This document shows positions 44,662 to 55,691 of a stretch of DNA of 64,000 nucleotides, piece after piece. This DNA is from Pandoraea anapnoica (lineage in GTDB: Bacteria > Pseudomonadota > Gammaproteobacteria > Burkholderiales > Burkholderiaceae). The notes below the pieces were generated by a model, which was given only the letters and a program-made list of their open reading frames with translations, had not been told where the DNA came from and made no database searches. Position 1 is the stretch's first letter, and the number at the start of each line of letters is the position of its first letter. The stretch lies in assembly GCF_902459765.1 (NCBI RefSeq), contig NZ_CABPSP010000011.1, positions 124,001 to 188,000 on the forward strand. The letters run 5' to 3'. The position numbers were made by a program, and so were the translations under genes.

Positions 44662-45759
44662 TTAAGCGCGTTCGAATGCCGCAGCGGCGCGGCCCAGGCG
44701 GTCGCCGACGGCCGCCCACGCGGGCGTGTCCGGCAAACGCTCGAACAGAATGTGTGTGACGTTGGCGCGGTCGAGACGGCGCAGCATCGCGTACAGATCG
44801 GTTGCGAGCCCGGCAGGCGTGGCAGGCAGCACAAGCTTCACGATGTCGGTGGAGGCGGCGATATCGGCGGGCAGTGTCGCCAGCGTCGGCGCGAAAGCCA
44901 CCACGGCCACACGTTCGCCCACAGGATGCATGGCCAGCGCCGCCGCGAACTGCCCGGCATCACACAGATACAGGGGTGTGCGCGGCGCGTAATGCGCCTT
45001 GAGCGTGCCTGAGGCCCTCGGTGCGTTACTGTCCTGCCCCGGCAGACGCGGCATCTCGCCCAGCGCCTCGGCAATCTGTTCCGGCGTGATATGCCCCGGG
45101 CGCAACAGCGCCGGGAATCCGCGCGATAGATCCACGATGGTCGACTCGATACCGACGGCCGCTTCTCCGCCATCGAGCACATGAACGGTGACGCCCGGCA
45201 GTCCGGCGAACTCGTCGCGCACGTGTTGCGCAGCAGTCGGACTCACCTGACCGAACCGGTTGGCGGACGGGCCCGCTACGCCGCCCTGCCCGCCCTTGAC
45301 CCGGGCGAACTCGCGCAGCAACGCCTGAGACACCGGATGCGACGGGACACGCAAACCGACCGAATCCTGACCGCCGGAGACGGCGTCCGGGATATGCGGT
45401 GCGCGTTTGAGAATGAGTGTGAGAGGACCGGGCCAGAACGCGTCCATCAGCTTGCGCGCGGCAGGCGTGACGTCGTCGCTCCAGTAACCGGGATCGCCTT
45501 CCGGCGAAAAGTGCACGATGACTGGGTGATTGGCCGGACGTCCCTTCGCCGCGTAGATCGACGCAACAGCCGCCGGATTCTCCGCGTCGCCGCCAAGCCC
45601 GTAGACCGTCTCCGTCGGGAACGCGACCAGCTCGCCCGCCGCCAGTTGCTCGGCCGCTCGCGTGATGGCAACCGCCGACGGCATGACAATGCACGGGGCG
45701 TCGGACGGGGACGTCGTCTGGGGCGTGGAGGGCGTGGAGGGCGTAGAGGGCGTGGACAT
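44662..45759 (-). CDS. tsaC: Threonylcarbamoyl-AMP synthase TsaC/Sua5
   Basis: 365 residues, the long Sua5 form with a C-terminal extension. The N-domain has the YrdC signature AFPTETVYGLGGDAENP and KGRPANHPVIVH near 45-80, then VGLRVPSHPVSQALL. It makes threonylcarbamoyl-AMP from Thr, bicarbonate and ATP for the t6A base of tRNA. Four Thr-Pro-Ser units (9-base DNA repeats) open the protein, and this part is probably disordered. It starts seven bases after purK, so it is co-transcribed with the pur genes. Confidence 0.92.
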   Translation of the reverse strand: MSTPSTPSTPSTPQTTSPSDAPCIVMPSAVAITRAAEQLAAGELVAFPTETVYGLGGDAENPAAVASIYAAKGRPANHPVIVHFSPEGDPGYWSDDVTPAARKLMDAFWPGPLTLILKRAPHIPDAVSGGQDSVGLRVPSHPVSQALLREFARVKGGQGGVAGPSANRFGQVSPTAAQHVRDEFAGLPGVTVHVLDGGEAAVGIESTIVDLSRGFPALLRPGHITPEQIAEALGEMPRLPGQDSNAPRASGTLKAHYAPRTPLYLCDAGQFAAALAMHPVGERVAVVAFAPTLATLPADIAASTDIVKLVLPATPAGLATDLYAMLRRLDRANVTHILFERLPDTPAWAAVGDRLGRAAAAFERA

Positions 45760-45766
45760 CGCGCGC

Positions 45767-46960
45767 TTAGTCTTCCAGCGGGATATCGAGGCTTGCCGCT
45801 GCGCTCACGCACGCCTTGCGGGCTTCGTCGAGCGTCGCACCGGCGAAAGTGATGTGCCCCATTTTGCGGCCCACGCGCGCGTCTTCCTTACCGTACAGAT
45901 GCACACGTGCGGACGGCAGCGCTGCCACCGCCGCCCAGGCAGGCGTACGCGGCTGGTCTTTGGCCGGGCCGTCGAACCAGATGTCGCCGAGAATGTTGAG
46001 CATCACGGCTGGCGAATGCTGACGCGTTTCGCCGAGCGGCAGTCCGGCCATCGCGCGCACTTGCTGTTCGAACTGGCTCGAAGCGCAGGCGTCGATGGTG
46101 TAGTGACCGCTGTTGTGGGGGCGCGGCGCCATTTCGTTCGCGACCAGCGAACCGTCCTTCAGGATGAAGAACTCGACGCACAACACGCCCACGTAATCCA
46201 TTTGCGACGCAATCGCCGCAGCCGCCGCGCGCGCGGCGTCGGCAATGGCCGGTGCCGCATCGGGGGCAGGCACCGTCGTCGTCGCGAGAATGCCGTCGAT
46301 GTGGACGTTCTGCGCGAGCGGATAGGTGGCGACCTTGCCGTCAGCGCCACGTGCACTCAACACGGACACTTCGAAGGCCAGCGCCAGACGCTTTTCCAGC
46401 ACGCACGGCACGCCACCGAGTGCCGCATAGGCTTCGCGGGCTTCGGCGGGTGTGTTCACACGCACCTGCCCCTTGCCATCGTAGCCCAGACGCGCCGTCT
46501 TCAGAATGCCCGGCAACACGCTGTCGATGGCCGCGTCGCCAATGGCGGCAAGCGCCTCGTTCGACTCGATCACCAGATGCGGGGCCACGGGCACACCGCA
46601 GCTTTCGATGAAACGTTTCTCCGCCACTCGATCCTGCGCAATCGCGACGCAGCGCCCGGCAGGGCTCACGGTCGTGGTTTGCGCGAGGAAATCGAGCGAC
46701 TGCGCCGGCACATTCTCGAACTCGGTCGACACGGCCGGGCACAGCGCGGCCAGCTCGGCGAGCGCCGTCTCGTCACGATAATCGGCGACGATAAGACGGT
46801 CGGCCACGGCACCGGCCGGGCAGCGTGGGTCCGGGTCCAGCACACAGACCTTGTAACCCATCGACTGGGCGGCAAAACAGAACATGCGGCCGAGTTGGCC
46901 GCCGCCCAGCATACCCAGCCATTGGCCGGGAAGGACGGGCGCAGCGGAGACGGAATTCAT
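45767..46960 (-). CDS. purK: N5-carboxyaminoimidazole ribonucleotide synthase PurK
   Basis: 397 residues. ATP-grasp enzyme converting AIR, bicarbonate and ATP to N5-CAIR in purine synthesis. The N-terminal [20 protein letters not shown], the ATP-binding [12 protein letters not shown] and the C-terminal [18 protein letters not shown] (metal and phosphate contacts) are clear. It follows purE by 40 bases and precedes tsaC by seven. Confidence 0.96.
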   Translation of the reverse strand: MNSVSAAPVLPGQWLGMLGGGQLGRMFCFAAQSMGYKVCVLDPDPRCPAGAVADRLIVADYRDETALAELAALCPAVSTEFENVPAQSLDFLAQTTTVSPAGRCVAIAQDRVAEKRFIESCGVPVAPHLVIESNEALAAIGDAAIDSVLPGILKTARLGYDGKGQVRVNTPAEAREAYAALGGVPCVLEKRLALAFEVSVLSARGADGKVATYPLAQNVHIDGILATTTVPAPDAAPAIADAARAAAAAIASQMDYVGVLCVEFFILKDGSLVANEMAPRPHNSGHYTIDACASSQFEQQVRAMAGLPLGETRQHSPAVMLNILGDIWFDGPAKDQPRTPAWAAVAALPSARVHLYGKEDARVGRKMGHITFAGATLDEARKACVSAAASLDIPLED

Positions 46961-47000
46961 CGACGTTTAGGAACAGACGGTAGCGGGGACGTTTTTTCTT

Positions 47001-47507
47001 TTACAGCGCGGGCAGCGTCATGCCGCGCGCGGCTTCGGTCTGCTTCGCACGAAACGCTTCGAGCTTGTCGGCAAGCGTCTTGTCGTCGGCGGCCAGCATC
47101 GAGACGGCGAACAGCGCCGCGTTGGCTGCACCGGCTTCACCGATGGCGAAGGTGGCGACCGGCACGCCCTTGGGCATCTGCACGATCGACAGCAGCGAGT
47201 CTTCGCCACGCAGATACTTGCTCGGCACGGGCACGCCCAGCACTGGCACGGTCGTCTTGGCGGCGATCATGCCCGGCAGGTGCGCAGCACCGCCGGCACC
47301 GGCGATGATCGCGACCAGACCTCGCTCGCGTGCGGCTTCGGCGTAACGAAACATGTCGTCCGGCATGCGGTGCGCCGAGACGACCTGCGCCTCGTAAGGC
47401 ACACCGAACTCGGCCAGAATCGCGGCCGCGTTCTTCATCACTTCCCAGTCCGAGTTGGACCCCATTACCACGCCAATGCGCGGGGCCACGGCTTGTTTGT
47501 TGCTCAT
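47001..47507 (-). CDS. purE: N5-CAIR mutase PurE
   Basis: 168 residues, class I Pur[15 protein letters not shown]-type start (residues 11-24, [15 protein letters not shown]) and the active-site block [15 protein letters not shown] contain the substrate-binding Ser/Asp and catalytic His. It rearranges N5-CAIR made by PurK to CAIR. Order on the strand is purC, purE, purK, tsaC with gaps of 16, 40 and 7 bases, so one transcript. Confidence 0.97.
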   Translation of the reverse strand: MSNKQAVAPRIGVVMGSNSDWEVMKNAAAILAEFGVPYEAQVVSAHRMPDDMFRYAEAARERGLVAIIAGAGGAAHLPGMIAAKTTVPVLGVPVPSKYLRGEDSLLSIVQMPKGVPVATFAIGEAGAANAALFAVSMLAADDKTLADKLEAFRAKQTEAARGMTLPAL

Positions 47508-47523
47508 AGTCTCAGTGCCCCGC

Positions 47524-48429
47524 TCAGGCCAGTTGCTGGCCGGTCAGGCGCTCGAGCGCCTCGCGGTACTTGGCGGCCGTCTTCTCGACGACTTCCGTCG
47601 GCAGCGCCGGTGCGGGCGGGGTCTTGCCCCACGGCTGCGTTTCCAGCCAGTCGCGCACGAACTGCTTGTCGAACGAGGGCGGGTTGCTGCCCACGGCGTA
47701 CGAGTCAGCCGGCCAGAAGCGCGACGAATCGGCGGTCAGGGCTTCGTCCATCAGGTGTAGCTTGCCATCGTCATCCAGACCGAATTCGAACTTCGTGTCG
47801 GCGATGATGATGCCGCGCGTGGCGGCGTAAGCGGCGGCTTCCTTGTACAGACGGATCGAGATCTCGCGGATCTGCTCGGCCAGTTCGCGACCGATGCGGC
47901 TCACCATGTCGTCGAAGCTGATGTTCTCGTCGTGCTCGCCCAGTTCGGCCTTGGCCGCCGGGGTGAAGATCGGCTCGGGGAGTTGCTGCGCGTTTTGCAG
48001 ACCGGCGGGCAGCTTCACGCCGCACACCGCGCCCGTTGCCTGATAGTCCTTCCAGCCGCTGCCCGCCAGATAGCCACGCACCACGGCTTCGACGAGGATC
48101 GGCTTCAGACGCTTGACCACGACCGCACGGCCGGCGACCTGCGCGGCTTCGTCGGCGGAGACAACCGTCTCCGGGGCCACGCCCGTCAGGTGGTTCGGCA
48201 CGACGTGTGCGAGCTTGTCGAACCAGAAGTTGGCCATCTGGTTGAGCACACGGCCCTTGCCCGGAATCGGCTCGCCCATGATCACGTCGAACGCCGAGAG
48301 GCGGTCCGTCGTCACGATCAGCAGCTTGTCGTCGCCGACGGCGTAGTTATCGCGCACTTTGCCGCGCGAGAGCAGCGGCAGGCTCTTGAGGGAGGATTCG
48401 TACAGGGCGTTCAGAGCGGGGGTAGTCAC
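47524..48429 (-). CDS. purC: SAICAR synthetase PurC
   Basis: 301 residues from a GTG at 48429. [21 protein letters not shown] and [11 protein letters not shown] are the N-terminal ATP and CAIR contacts of PurC, and [19 protein letters not shown] the Mg/ATP segment. It joins CAIR with aspartate to SAICAR. The frame is open upstream, but that part is not conserved-looking. First gene of the pur-tsaC operon. Confidence 0.94.
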   Translation of the reverse strand: MTTPALNALYESSLKSLPLLSRGKVRDNYAVGDDKLLIVTTDRLSAFDVIMGEPIPGKGRVLNQMANFWFDKLAHVVPNHLTGVAPETVVSADEAAQVAGRAVVVKRLKPILVEAVVRGYLAGSGWKDYQATGAVCGVKLPAGLQNAQQLPEPIFTPAAKAELGEHDENISFDDMVSRIGRELAEQIREISIRLYKEAAAYAATRGIIIADTKFEFGLDDDGKLHLMDEALTADSSRFWPADSYAVGSNPPSFDKQFVRDWLETQPWGKTPPAPALPTEVVEKTAAKYREALERLTGQQLA

Positions 48430-48571
48430 GGCGGGACCCAATATCAGGAAGGGCAAAGGCGTAATTATACGCGCGTCGAGGGTCGTTTCACGAAGATGTC
48501 GGTCCGGCGAATCGTGGGGGCCGCCATCTTCACGTCCTACGGGCTGCGCGCCGCCTTTACCCTTCGACGGC

Positions 48572-50182
48572 TTAGACCGGCCAGCGGCGGAACTGCGCTT
48601 CCAGCCGCGACTTTTCGCCCGCCTGCACCAGCAGCGCCACGACCGGCTCACGCGAGACCGGATTCGACAGCGGCTTCGACGCCCCCAGACAGTGTCGGTA
48701 CCAGCTGGCCACCGAACTTACGTCGTAATACTTGTTGTCGCAGGTCAGGCCGTAGTCGTCGAACGACACCAGCCGCACCGCATTCGGATCGTTGGCGGCG
48801 ATGGCCTCCTGCGAGATCCGGTCCGTGTGGCCATCGATGTACTCGGCCGCCAGGAAGCGGATGCCGTTCAGCACGTCGAGTTCGTCACGCAACCACAGCA
48901 TGGCCGTGCCGGGCGGCAAGCCGCCCGACGCCAGCAACGGCGACACTTTCTCGAAGTTCGCTTCGAGATAGTCGGCGAGTCGGCGGCGTCCCTTCCGGCT
49001 TTGCCAGTCGATCTTTACGCCTCGATCTTCTCCCATCAGTTGCTGCTTGAGGATGTGCACCTTGCGCTCGCTGCGCGTTTCGCCCCGCCCCGGTTCGCGC
49101 AGCATGCTCGTGAGCCGGGATAGTTCCGCGATCAGGTCGAAGCTGCGGGCCGCCACGTTGATATGGTGATCGCTGGCTTCGGCGCGTTGCCGGACGACTT
49201 CGTGCGCAAGCAGGCTGCGCAGCCGGGCGTCGCCGCCGTGCAACTGCAGCGCCGCGCTGGCAATCACGGCGCACGGCCGGGCGATCCCCCGCTCCGAGCA
49301 GACGAGCGGGATCTTGCCCGGATGCTGCCGCATGAAATCCGCCACGCCTTGACCGGCGCGCCAGAGCGCTGCACCGTCGATCTGGGTGTCGAAGCGCTCC
49401 ATGCCCGTGAACTCCATGAACTGCACGTGCGACAGCCCCCCATCGAGATGGCCGGGTGTCGCGGATGACGGCATGCCAGCGTCCCCGCCTGCGTCCGGCG
49501 CGCTGCGTCGACCGCCCCGGCGCGTGACCCGGGTGATGTAATCGCTGATCGGACGCTCCCGATAGCCCGGCCCGTCCGACGCACCGCCGTCGCCCTCGCC
49601 CTCGCGCGGCAACTGCATCGTGCCCGGCTCGACACAGAAGATCGCGCCGATCTGCGGATTCATCTTGAGCATGTGCGTGAGGCTGCGCGCTTCCGCTGGC
49701 GTCGCCGTCGGCCCCACGATGAAACGGTAGCCCTCCAGTTCCAGCAGGCCGAAGCGGGTGCACTCGCGGTCCACGCGAATAAGCGTCGCCGTGTTCACGC
49801 CATAGCGCTCGACCCACGCTTGCGCCGTCTCGCGCAGCGAGACCGCCCAGTCGGGCGTCGGGTCGTCGCACTCCCAAAGCGAAATCTGAGGCGCGACAAC
49901 GGTGCTTTGACCGGATGCGGCAGGGTCGCGGAGATCGTGCGACGTGGCACGCTTCCAGTCCGCCGCCATCGTCGTTCGCATCTCAAATGACGGCGAGTCG
50001 GTGGTGGACGACGCTTGAGGCACTTGGGAAGCGCCACTTGTCCCGGCCGTCGACGGATCAGGATGGCGGGCACCTCTCAGCGTGCTTCCCATCTCGTGAG
50101 AACGTGTGGGCGGTGGAGACGCTTCGGGTCTGGAAATTCCAAAACACCAGGTTATTGTCTTGGGGAAGCGATTGAACGGCAT
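48572..50182 (-). CDS. Orphan protein of unknown function, disordered N-terminus
   Basis: 536 residues from the ATG at 50182, chosen because CCGGAG sits eight bases before it; a TTG further upstream (50341) is less likely. No signal peptide or membrane segment is visible. The first 90-100 residues are Ser/Pro/Thr-rich ([16 protein letters not shown]), like the secretion regions of type III effectors, and the remainder looks globular ([26 protein letters not shown] at the end). I do not recognise a family or catalytic motif. It lies between purC and fba, which sit close together in related bacteria, so it may be an accessory insertion. An effector role is speculation. Confidence 0.6.
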   Translation of the reverse strand: MPFNRFPKTITWCFGISRPEASPPPTRSHEMGSTLRGARHPDPSTAGTSGASQVPQASSTTDSPSFEMRTTMAADWKRATSHDLRDPAASGQSTVVAPQISLWECDDPTPDWAVSLRETAQAWVERYGVNTATLIRVDRECTRFGLLELEGYRFIVGPTATPAEARSLTHMLKMNPQIGAIFCVEPGTMQLPREGEGDGGASDGPGYRERPISDYITRVTRRGGRRSAPDAGGDAGMPSSATPGHLDGGLSHVQFMEFTGMERFDTQIDGAALWRAGQGVADFMRQHPGKIPLVCSERGIARPCAVIASAALQLHGGDARLRSLLAHEVVRQRAEASDHHINVAARSFDLIAELSRLTSMLREPGRGETRSERKVHILKQQLMGEDRGVKIDWQSRKGRRRLADYLEANFEKVSPLLASGGLPPGTAMLWLRDELDVLNGIRFLAAEYIDGHTDRISQEAIAANDPNAVRLVSFDDYGLTCDNKYYDVSSVASWYRHCLGASKPLSNPVSREPVVALLVQAGEKSRLEAQFRRWPV

Positions 50183-50436
50183 CGATAACTCCGGAGTGCC
50201 CGGAACGGGCAGGTTGACGGGAGGCAGGAGACTGCCACGCGTCATCCCACCGAACTTCCGGGAACGGGCGAATGCCTGTCGTTTTGCATCGGTGTTGGGG
50301 AGCGGGACGAAACCAGGAAAAAAGCGGGACAGGACGCGCAACGAAGCGTTGTAACGTCCGTCGACCGGCCCGGATGTTACCTACAATGGAAACGTTCACC
50401 CGACCAAAGTGGCCTGACGAGGCCGAGGGGGCTGCC
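50183..50436. promoter_or_regulatory. Divergent region between the orphan gene and the SecD-like gene
   Basis: This 254-base gap has ribosome-binding sites at both ends (CCGGAG on the minus side, GAGGGG before 50437). TACAAT at 50382-50387 could be a minus-10 for the plus-strand gene, but no good minus-35 is present at the right distance. No palindrome or gene is seen. Confidence 0.35.
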
Positions 50437-51078
50437 ATGACGATCTCATCGACACCGCGCACTGTACGGCAGCCATTCATCGCACGAATGGGGAGATGGC
50501 CCCACGAAGGCCACTGCGGCCCCGTCTTTGAACGCCTTGTCTCGGCCGCGCTCGCCGCCGCCCTGCTCTCGCTGTCGAGCCCGCTGGCGCTGGCGCAGAC
50601 GGCAGCACCGACGGCCGCACCCCAAACTCAGCACGCCCCCGTCCATCGGGCAACACCACCCCGCGCGGCTTCCGCCGGGAGCGCGGCCGACGCCAGCGAG
50701 CGCCCCGTCCTCCCCCGGCTGATCGCCATTGCGCCTCCGGACGACGACGACGCCATCCCGCGCTTCGCTCTCTATGCGGCGCGCGACATCGAACAGTTGG
50801 GATTGCAGTTTCCGGCGCAGGCGGCCAATGGAACGTCCGGGTCGACCGACACTGAGGTCGTCGTCACGATGAGCCTGCGCGACAGCGCGACCGCACGCAT
50901 GCGCGACTTCTCACGTCAGCACATGAACGAACCGATGACGATGATCGTCGACGGCGTGGAGATGATCACCGCGACCATCCGCTCCGAACTGGGCGGCAAA
51001 TTCCAGTTGCAGATGCCCAAAGAAAAGGCCCGGCTTCTATTCCAGCGCGTGCTGGCAAAAGCCGGGCCTGCGACCTGA
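50437..51078 (+). CDS. Exported SecD-P1-head-like protein
   Basis: 213 residues from the ATG at 50437 (GAGGGG before it). A hydrophobic export segment LVSAALAAALLSLSSPLALA is preceded by a long basic stretch. A disordered Ala/Pro-rich region follows, and then a domain with VVVTMSLRDSATARMRDFSRQHM and MTMIVDGVEMITATIRSELG. These resemble the P1 head of SecD, where such segments read as LDGxVISAPxI. Stand-alone proteins of this type are secreted and of unknown role. Its 3' end contains the hairpin that terminates the convergent fba transcript. Confidence 0.65.
   Translation: MTISSTPRTVRQPFIARMGRWPHEGHCGPVFERLVSAALAAALLSLSSPLALAQTAAPTAAPQTQHAPVHRATPPRAASAGSAADASERPVLPRLIAIAPPDDDDAIPRFALYAARDIEQLGLQFPAQAANGTSGSTDTEVVVTMSLRDSATARMRDFSRQHMNEPMTMIVDGVEMITATIRSELGGKFQLQMPKEKARLLFQRVLAKAGPAT
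51019..51068 (-). terminator. fba terminator embedded in the 3' end of the SecD-like gene
   Basis: GGCCCGGCTT (51027-51036) pairs exactly with AAGCCGGGCC (51059-51068), with a nested CCAGC/GCTGG stem in the loop. Read on the minus strand, the hairpin is followed by TTTTCTTT, so it fits a rho-independent terminator about 100 bases past the fba stop. Confidence 0.7.
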
Positions 51079-51171
51079 GGGGGAGTGGGCCTCTGACGTT
51101 TGTCAGCGCCCCCCTCGCAGGTCGGGCATTTCGCCGTGCGGGTAACCCCGGCGCGGCGACAATGCGCGTAT

Positions 51172-52236
51172 TTACTTCACGATCTGAGCGAGATCGCCGC
51201 TCTTGTACTTCTCGGCCATCTTGTCGAGCGAGACCGTCTTGATCTTGCCCGCCTGACCTTCGCAGCCGAACGACAGGTAGCGTGCCTTGCAAACCTGCTT
51301 GGCGGCTTCGCGCGCCGGCTTCAGGTAGTCGCGCGGGTCGAACTTGCTCGGATTTTCGAACAGATAGCGACGGATCGCGCCGGTCATGGCCAGACGGATG
51401 TCGGTATCGATGTTGATCTTGCGCACGCCGTGCTTGATGCCTTCGACGATCTCCTCGACCGGCACGCCGTACGTTTCCTTCATGTCGCCACCGAATTCAC
51501 GGATCTCGGCGAGCAGTTCCTGCGGCACCGACGACGAACCGTGCATCACCAGGTGCGTGTTCGGAATGCGGCGGTGGATTTCCTTGATGCGGTCGATGGC
51601 GAGAATATCGCCCGTCGGCTTGCGGCTGAACTTGTAAGCGCCGTGCGAGGTACCGATAGCGATGGCCAGCGCGTCGCATTGCGTTTGATGCACGAAGTCG
51701 GCGGCCTGATCCGGATCGGTCAGCAGTTGCTCGCGGGTCATCGTACCGTCGGCACCGTGACCGTCTTCCTTGTCGCCCTTCATCGTTTCGAGCGAACCCA
51801 GCACGCCTAGCTCGGCTTCCACCGTCACGCCGATGTAGTGCGAGAACTCGACGACCTTCTTCGACACTTCGACGTTGTACTCGTAGCTGGCGACCGACTT
51901 GCCGTCGGCTTCGAGCGAACCGTCCATCATCACGCTCGAGAAGCCGCTCTTGATCGCGGCCATACACACCGCCGGCGACTGGCCGTGATCCTGGTGCATC
52001 ACGACCGGGATATGCGGGTAGGCTTCCACGGCCGCCGAGATCAGGTGACGCAGGAACGCTTCGCCAGCGTACTTACGAGCACCCGCCGAGGCTTGCATGA
52101 TGACCGGCGCGCCAACTTCGTCGGCGGCGGCCATGATCGCGGAAACCTGTTCCAGATTGTTGACGTTGAAGGCCGGCAGACCGTAGCCGTTTTCGGCGGC
52201 GTGGTCGAGCAGCTGTCGCATAGAGACTAGGGGCAT
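51172..52236 (-). CDS. fba: Fructose-1,6-bisphosphate aldolase, class II
   Basis: 354 residues. Zn-dependent aldolase of glycolysis and gluconeogenesis. [26 protein letters not shown] carries the Zn-binding His and Asp. VEAELGVLG and MHGSSSVP are the other active-site blocks. A good Shine-Dalgarno (AAGGAG) precedes the ATG. It is third in pgk-pyk-fba, 131 bases after pyk. Confidence 0.97.
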   Translation of the reverse strand: MPLVSMRQLLDHAAENGYGLPAFNVNNLEQVSAIMAAADEVGAPVIMQASAGARKYAGEAFLRHLISAAVEAYPHIPVVMHQDHGQSPAVCMAAIKSGFSSVMMDGSLEADGKSVASYEYNVEVSKKVVEFSHYIGVTVEAELGVLGSLETMKGDKEDGHGADGTMTREQLLTDPDQAADFVHQTQCDALAIAIGTSHGAYKFSRKPTGDILAIDRIKEIHRRIPNTHLVMHGSSSVPQELLAEIREFGGDMKETYGVPVEEIVEGIKHGVRKINIDTDIRLAMTGAIRRYLFENPSKFDPRDYLKPAREAAKQVCKARYLSFGCEGQAGKIKTVSLDKMAEKYKSGDLAQIVK

Positions 52237-52367
52237 GATGTTCTCCTTGGAATCACAAAACTAAGCAAATCTTTCTTCGATCCGGAGGCGCCCCACATGA
52301 CGACAACTCGCGCCCGGCGCGGTCGGTGCTTGTGCCCCGCCTCGCCGTACTCGCGCGGCCCGCTTCG

Positions 52368-53810
52368 TCATGCCTGGCCCACCTGAACGATCTTCAACGT
52401 GTTGGTGCCGCCGGGTTGTCCCATCGGCTCGCCTACCGTCAGCACGATCGTGTCGCCACGCTTCACAACGCCCTTCGAAAGCAGCAGCTGTTCGGCTTGC
52501 ATGAGCGCGTGATCGCGGTCATGCGTGGCGTCGGCGCGCATCGCGTAGACGTTGCGATACAGCGCCATTTTGCGATGGCTGCTCATCTGCGACGTCAGCG
52601 CAAAAATCGGCACATGGATCTTGTGACGGGACAGCCACAACGCGGTCGCGCCCGATTCGGTCAGCGCCACGATGGCTTTCGCGCCAAGATGATACGCGGT
52701 AAACAGGGCACCGGCCGCAATCGTCTGGTCGATGCGCGTAAAAGTTTGGTTCAGCCAGTCGCGATCGAGTTCCACCGTTTCCGAGCGCTCGGCTTCGACG
52801 CAAATCGTCGCCATCGTCTCGATCGTCTCGACCGGGTACTTGCCCGCCGCACTTTCCGCCGACAGCATCACCGCATCGGTGCCGTCGAGCACCGCATTGG
52901 CGACGTCCGACACTTCGGCGCGGGTCGGCACCGGGTTGTGAATCATCGACTCCATCATCTGCGTGGCCGTGATGGTCGTCTTGTTCATTTCGCGCGCGAG
53001 CTTGATCATGCGCTTTTGCAGCGCCGGGACGGCCGCGTTGCCGACTTCGATGGCCAGGTCGCCACGCGCGACCATGATGCAGTCCGAGGCCGCCAGAATT
53101 TCTTCGAGGGCCGGAATCGCTTCCGCACGCTCGATCTTCGCGATCATCAGCGGCTTGATGCCGTACGGCTCGCCCGCCACGTTCGCAAGACGCCGCGCCA
53201 TTTCCATGTCGGTAGCGTTCTTCGGGAACGAGACCGCGACGTAATCGGCGCCCAGCGCCATCGCGGTCTTGATGTCTTCCATGTCCTTCGACGTGAGTGC
53301 CGGTGCCGTCAGCCCGCCGCCCTGGCGGTTGATGCCCTTGTTGTTCGACAGGTCGCCGCCGACCTTCACGGTCGTGTGGATCTCGCTGCCGAGCACGCGG
53401 TCGACGATCAGCACGATCAGGCCGTCGTTGAGCAGCAGCACGTCGCCCGTGCGCACGTCGCGCGGCAGTTCCTTGTAGTCCAGACCGACGCGCTCGTCGT
53501 TACCGAGTTCGCACTCGCTGTCCAGAATGAACTTGGCGCCGGCTTCCAGCGTGGTCTTGCCGTTCTCGAACTTGCCGACGCGAATCTTCGGGCCCTGCAG
53601 GTCGGCCATGATGGCCACTTCGCGGCCCGCTGCCTTAGCGGCCGCGCGCACCATTTCGGCGCGCTCGATGTGGTCCTGCGCCTTGCCGTGCGAGAAGTTC
53701 AGGCGAACGACGTCGACGCCTGCGGCGATCATGCGCGAAAGCACTTCCGGCGTGCTCGATGCCGGACCGATGGTGGCGACGATCTTGGTGGAGCGGTTCA
53801 TTACATCCAT
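52368..53810 (-). CDS. pyk: Pyruvate kinase
   Basis: 480 residues from the ATG at 53810; an ATG at 53801 would give three fewer. STKIVATIGPASS starts the barrel, KIERAEAIPALEEIL and the signature MVARGDLAIEVG hold the phosphoenolpyruvate, K and Mg contacts, and TATQMMESM is the usual flanking helix. Catalyses phosphoenolpyruvate and ADP to pyruvate and ATP. A lone C-domain with the effector site follows. 265 bases separate it from pgk upstream. Confidence 0.96.
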   Translation of the reverse strand: MDVMNRSTKIVATIGPASSTPEVLSRMIAAGVDVVRLNFSHGKAQDHIERAEMVRAAAKAAGREVAIMADLQGPKIRVGKFENGKTTLEAGAKFILDSECELGNDERVGLDYKELPRDVRTGDVLLLNDGLIVLIVDRVLGSEIHTTVKVGGDLSNNKGINRQGGGLTAPALTSKDMEDIKTAMALGADYVAVSFPKNATDMEMARRLANVAGEPYGIKPLMIAKIERAEAIPALEEILAASDCIMVARGDLAIEVGNAAVPALQKRMIKLAREMNKTTITATQMMESMIHNPVPTRAEVSDVANAVLDGTDAVMLSAESAAGKYPVETIETMATICVEAERSETVELDRDWLNQTFTRIDQTIAAGALFTAYHLGAKAIVALTESGATALWLSRHKIHVPIFALTSQMSSHRKMALYRNVYAMRADATHDRDHALMQAEQLLLSKGVVKRGDTIVLTVGEPMGQPGGTNTLKIVQVGQA

Positions 53811-54075
53811 CTCTTCATCCTCTTTGGGTAGCAGCGCTTTCGACATTACTGGCGCTTAGAGGTTTGTAACGCAATTAGGCCGTCGCAGGTTAACCAAAAA
53901 GTTTGTATTGTCCGTACGAAATCGTTTGATTCGATCTCTAACGTTCGCAATAAAGCGATCAAAACCGCCCTCGGCGAACGTTTTCCGGGCCAACAAACTC
54001 CCCTGCAAGCCCCGCTCCACCTGGGTTTGCACGTTTCAGAGCAAACCCAACGCAAATTCCGCGCAATCCGCCCGA

Positions 54076-55281
54076 TCAGTTCGACTGGGCCGCGCGTTGT
54101 TCCAGCACGTCGACGGCCGGGAGCGTCTTGCCTTCGAGGAATTCGAGGAACGCGCCGCCACCGGTCGAGATGTAGCTGACCTGATCGGCAATACCGTATT
54201 TGGCGATGGCCGCGAGCGTGTCGCCACCACCGGCAATCGAGAAGCCCTTGGCTGCGGCGATGGCGCGCGCCAGGGTTTCCGTGCCGTGACCGAACTGGTC
54301 GAATTCGAACACGCCGACCGGACCGTTCCAGACGATGGTACCCGCGCTGCCCAGTTGCTCGGCCAGCTTGGCGGCCGTTTGCGGGCCGATGTCGAGAATC
54401 ATGTCGTCGGCAGCCACGTCGGCCGACGCTTTGACGGTCGCTTCGGCGTTCGCGCTGAACTCCTTCGCGCACACCACGTCCGTCGGGATCGGCACCGATG
54501 CGCCGCGCGCGGCCATGGCGTCGATGATCGCCTTGGCTTCCTCGACCAGATCGGCTTCGGCGAGCGACTTGCCGATCGGCAGACCAGCGGCCAGCATGAA
54601 CGTGTTGGCAATGCCGCCGCCCACGATCAGTTGATCGACCTTATCGGCCAGCGTCTTCAGAATGGTGAGCTTGGTGGAGACCTTCGAGCCAGCCACAATG
54701 GCCACGAGCGGACGCGCCGGTGCGTTCAGCGCCTTGCCCAGCGCTTCGAGTTCGGCGGCGAGCAGCGGGCCTGCGCAAGCGACCGGTGCGTACTTGGCGA
54801 TGCCGTGCGTGGTGGCTTCAGCGCGGTGGGCCGTGCCGAATGCGTCGTTCACATAGACGTCGCACAGCTTGGCCATCTTCTGCGCCAGTTCGTCGTTGTC
54901 CTTCTTCTCGCCCTTATTGACGCGGCAGTTCTCCAGCAGCACGACCGAGCCCGGGGCCACGTCGAAACCGCCGTCGACCCAGTCGGAGACCAGCTTCACG
55001 TCGCGACCGAGCAATTCCGACAGACGCTTTGCCACCGGGGCGAGCGAGTCGGCAGGCTTGAACTCGCCTTCCGTCGGACGGCCCAGATGCGAGGTGACCA
55101 TCACGGCGGCACCGGCGTCGAGTGCCATCTGGATGGCCGGCACCGAGGCGCGGATACGCGTGTCTTCCGTGATTCGGCCCTCATCGTCTTGCGGCACGTT
55201 CATGTCGGCGCGGATGAAGACACGTTTGCCGGCGAGGCGGCCCTGGGCGATCAAATCGGAAAGACGTACGACGGAAGCCAT
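54076..55281 (-). CDS. pgk: Phosphoglycerate kinase
   Basis: 401 residues. The N-domain has [17 protein letters not shown] and [13 protein letters not shown] (substrate Arg/His loop), the C-domain nucleotide motif [16 protein letters not shown] and the hinge and [13 protein letters not shown] end. Transfers phosphate from 1,3-bisphosphoglycerate to ADP. First of the pgk-pyk-fba group on the minus strand. Confidence 0.97.
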   Translation of the reverse strand: MASVVRLSDLIAQGRLAGKRVFIRADMNVPQDDEGRITEDTRIRASVPAIQMALDAGAAVMVTSHLGRPTEGEFKPADSLAPVAKRLSELLGRDVKLVSDWVDGGFDVAPGSVVLLENCRVNKGEKKDNDELAQKMAKLCDVYVNDAFGTAHRAEATTHGIAKYAPVACAGPLLAAELEALGKALNAPARPLVAIVAGSKVSTKLTILKTLADKVDQLIVGGGIANTFMLAAGLPIGKSLAEADLVEEAKAIIDAMAARGASVPIPTDVVCAKEFSANAEATVKASADVAADDMILDIGPQTAAKLAEQLGSAGTIVWNGPVGVFEFDQFGHGTETLARAIAAAKGFSIAGGGDTLAAIAKYGIADQVSYISTGGGAFLEFLEGKTLPAVDVLEQRAAQSN

Positions 55282-55367
55282 GAGAATCCGGAATAAATGG
55301 TGGGAAAAACATGCATTTTAACTGATCCGACCGCCCCGATGCCCATTTTGCAGGTCCGGCGTTCCAC

Positions 55368-55691
55368 CTACAGGAACAGTCGCCCCAGCGTATAAACGAC
55401 CATTCCGATCACGATCATCTCGATCATGTTCCGCCGCCAGATGAACCAGCCGGTGGCCGCCACCGCCGCCGCGAGCTTGTGATTACCCAGATGCATGGCG
55501 AACTGATGATCGAGCAGCACGACCTCCGGCACGACGATGACGGCAAGCGCCGCCGCTGGCGCGTAGCGCAGTGCACGTTGCAGACGCTGGGGCAGCGTCA
55601 CACGCTCCCCGGCGAGCAAGAAGAAGGTGCGCGTGACGATGGTGATGGCCGTCATCGCCACGAAGGCGAACCAGATTTCGAAGGTGCTCAT
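55368..55691 (-). CDS. azlD: AzlD-family branched-chain amino-acid exporter subunit
   Basis: 107 residues with about four membrane helices and the AzlD signature ALRYAPAAALAVIVVPEVVL. The AzlC/AzlD pair exports branched-chain amino acids and their analogues. Its ATG shares one base with the azlC stop (TGATG), so the two are translationally coupled. It lies 86 bases before pgk on the same strand but is functionally separate. Confidence 0.92.
   Translation of the reverse strand: MSTFEIWFAFVAMTAITIVTRTFFLLAGERVTLPQRLQRALRYAPAAALAVIVVPEVVLLDHQFAMHLGNHKLAAAVAATGWFIWRRNMIEMIVIGMVVYTLGRLFL

Noticed and set aside
44999-45184. Small plus-strand ORF opposite tsaC
   Set aside because: Shadow of tsaC; no coding features.
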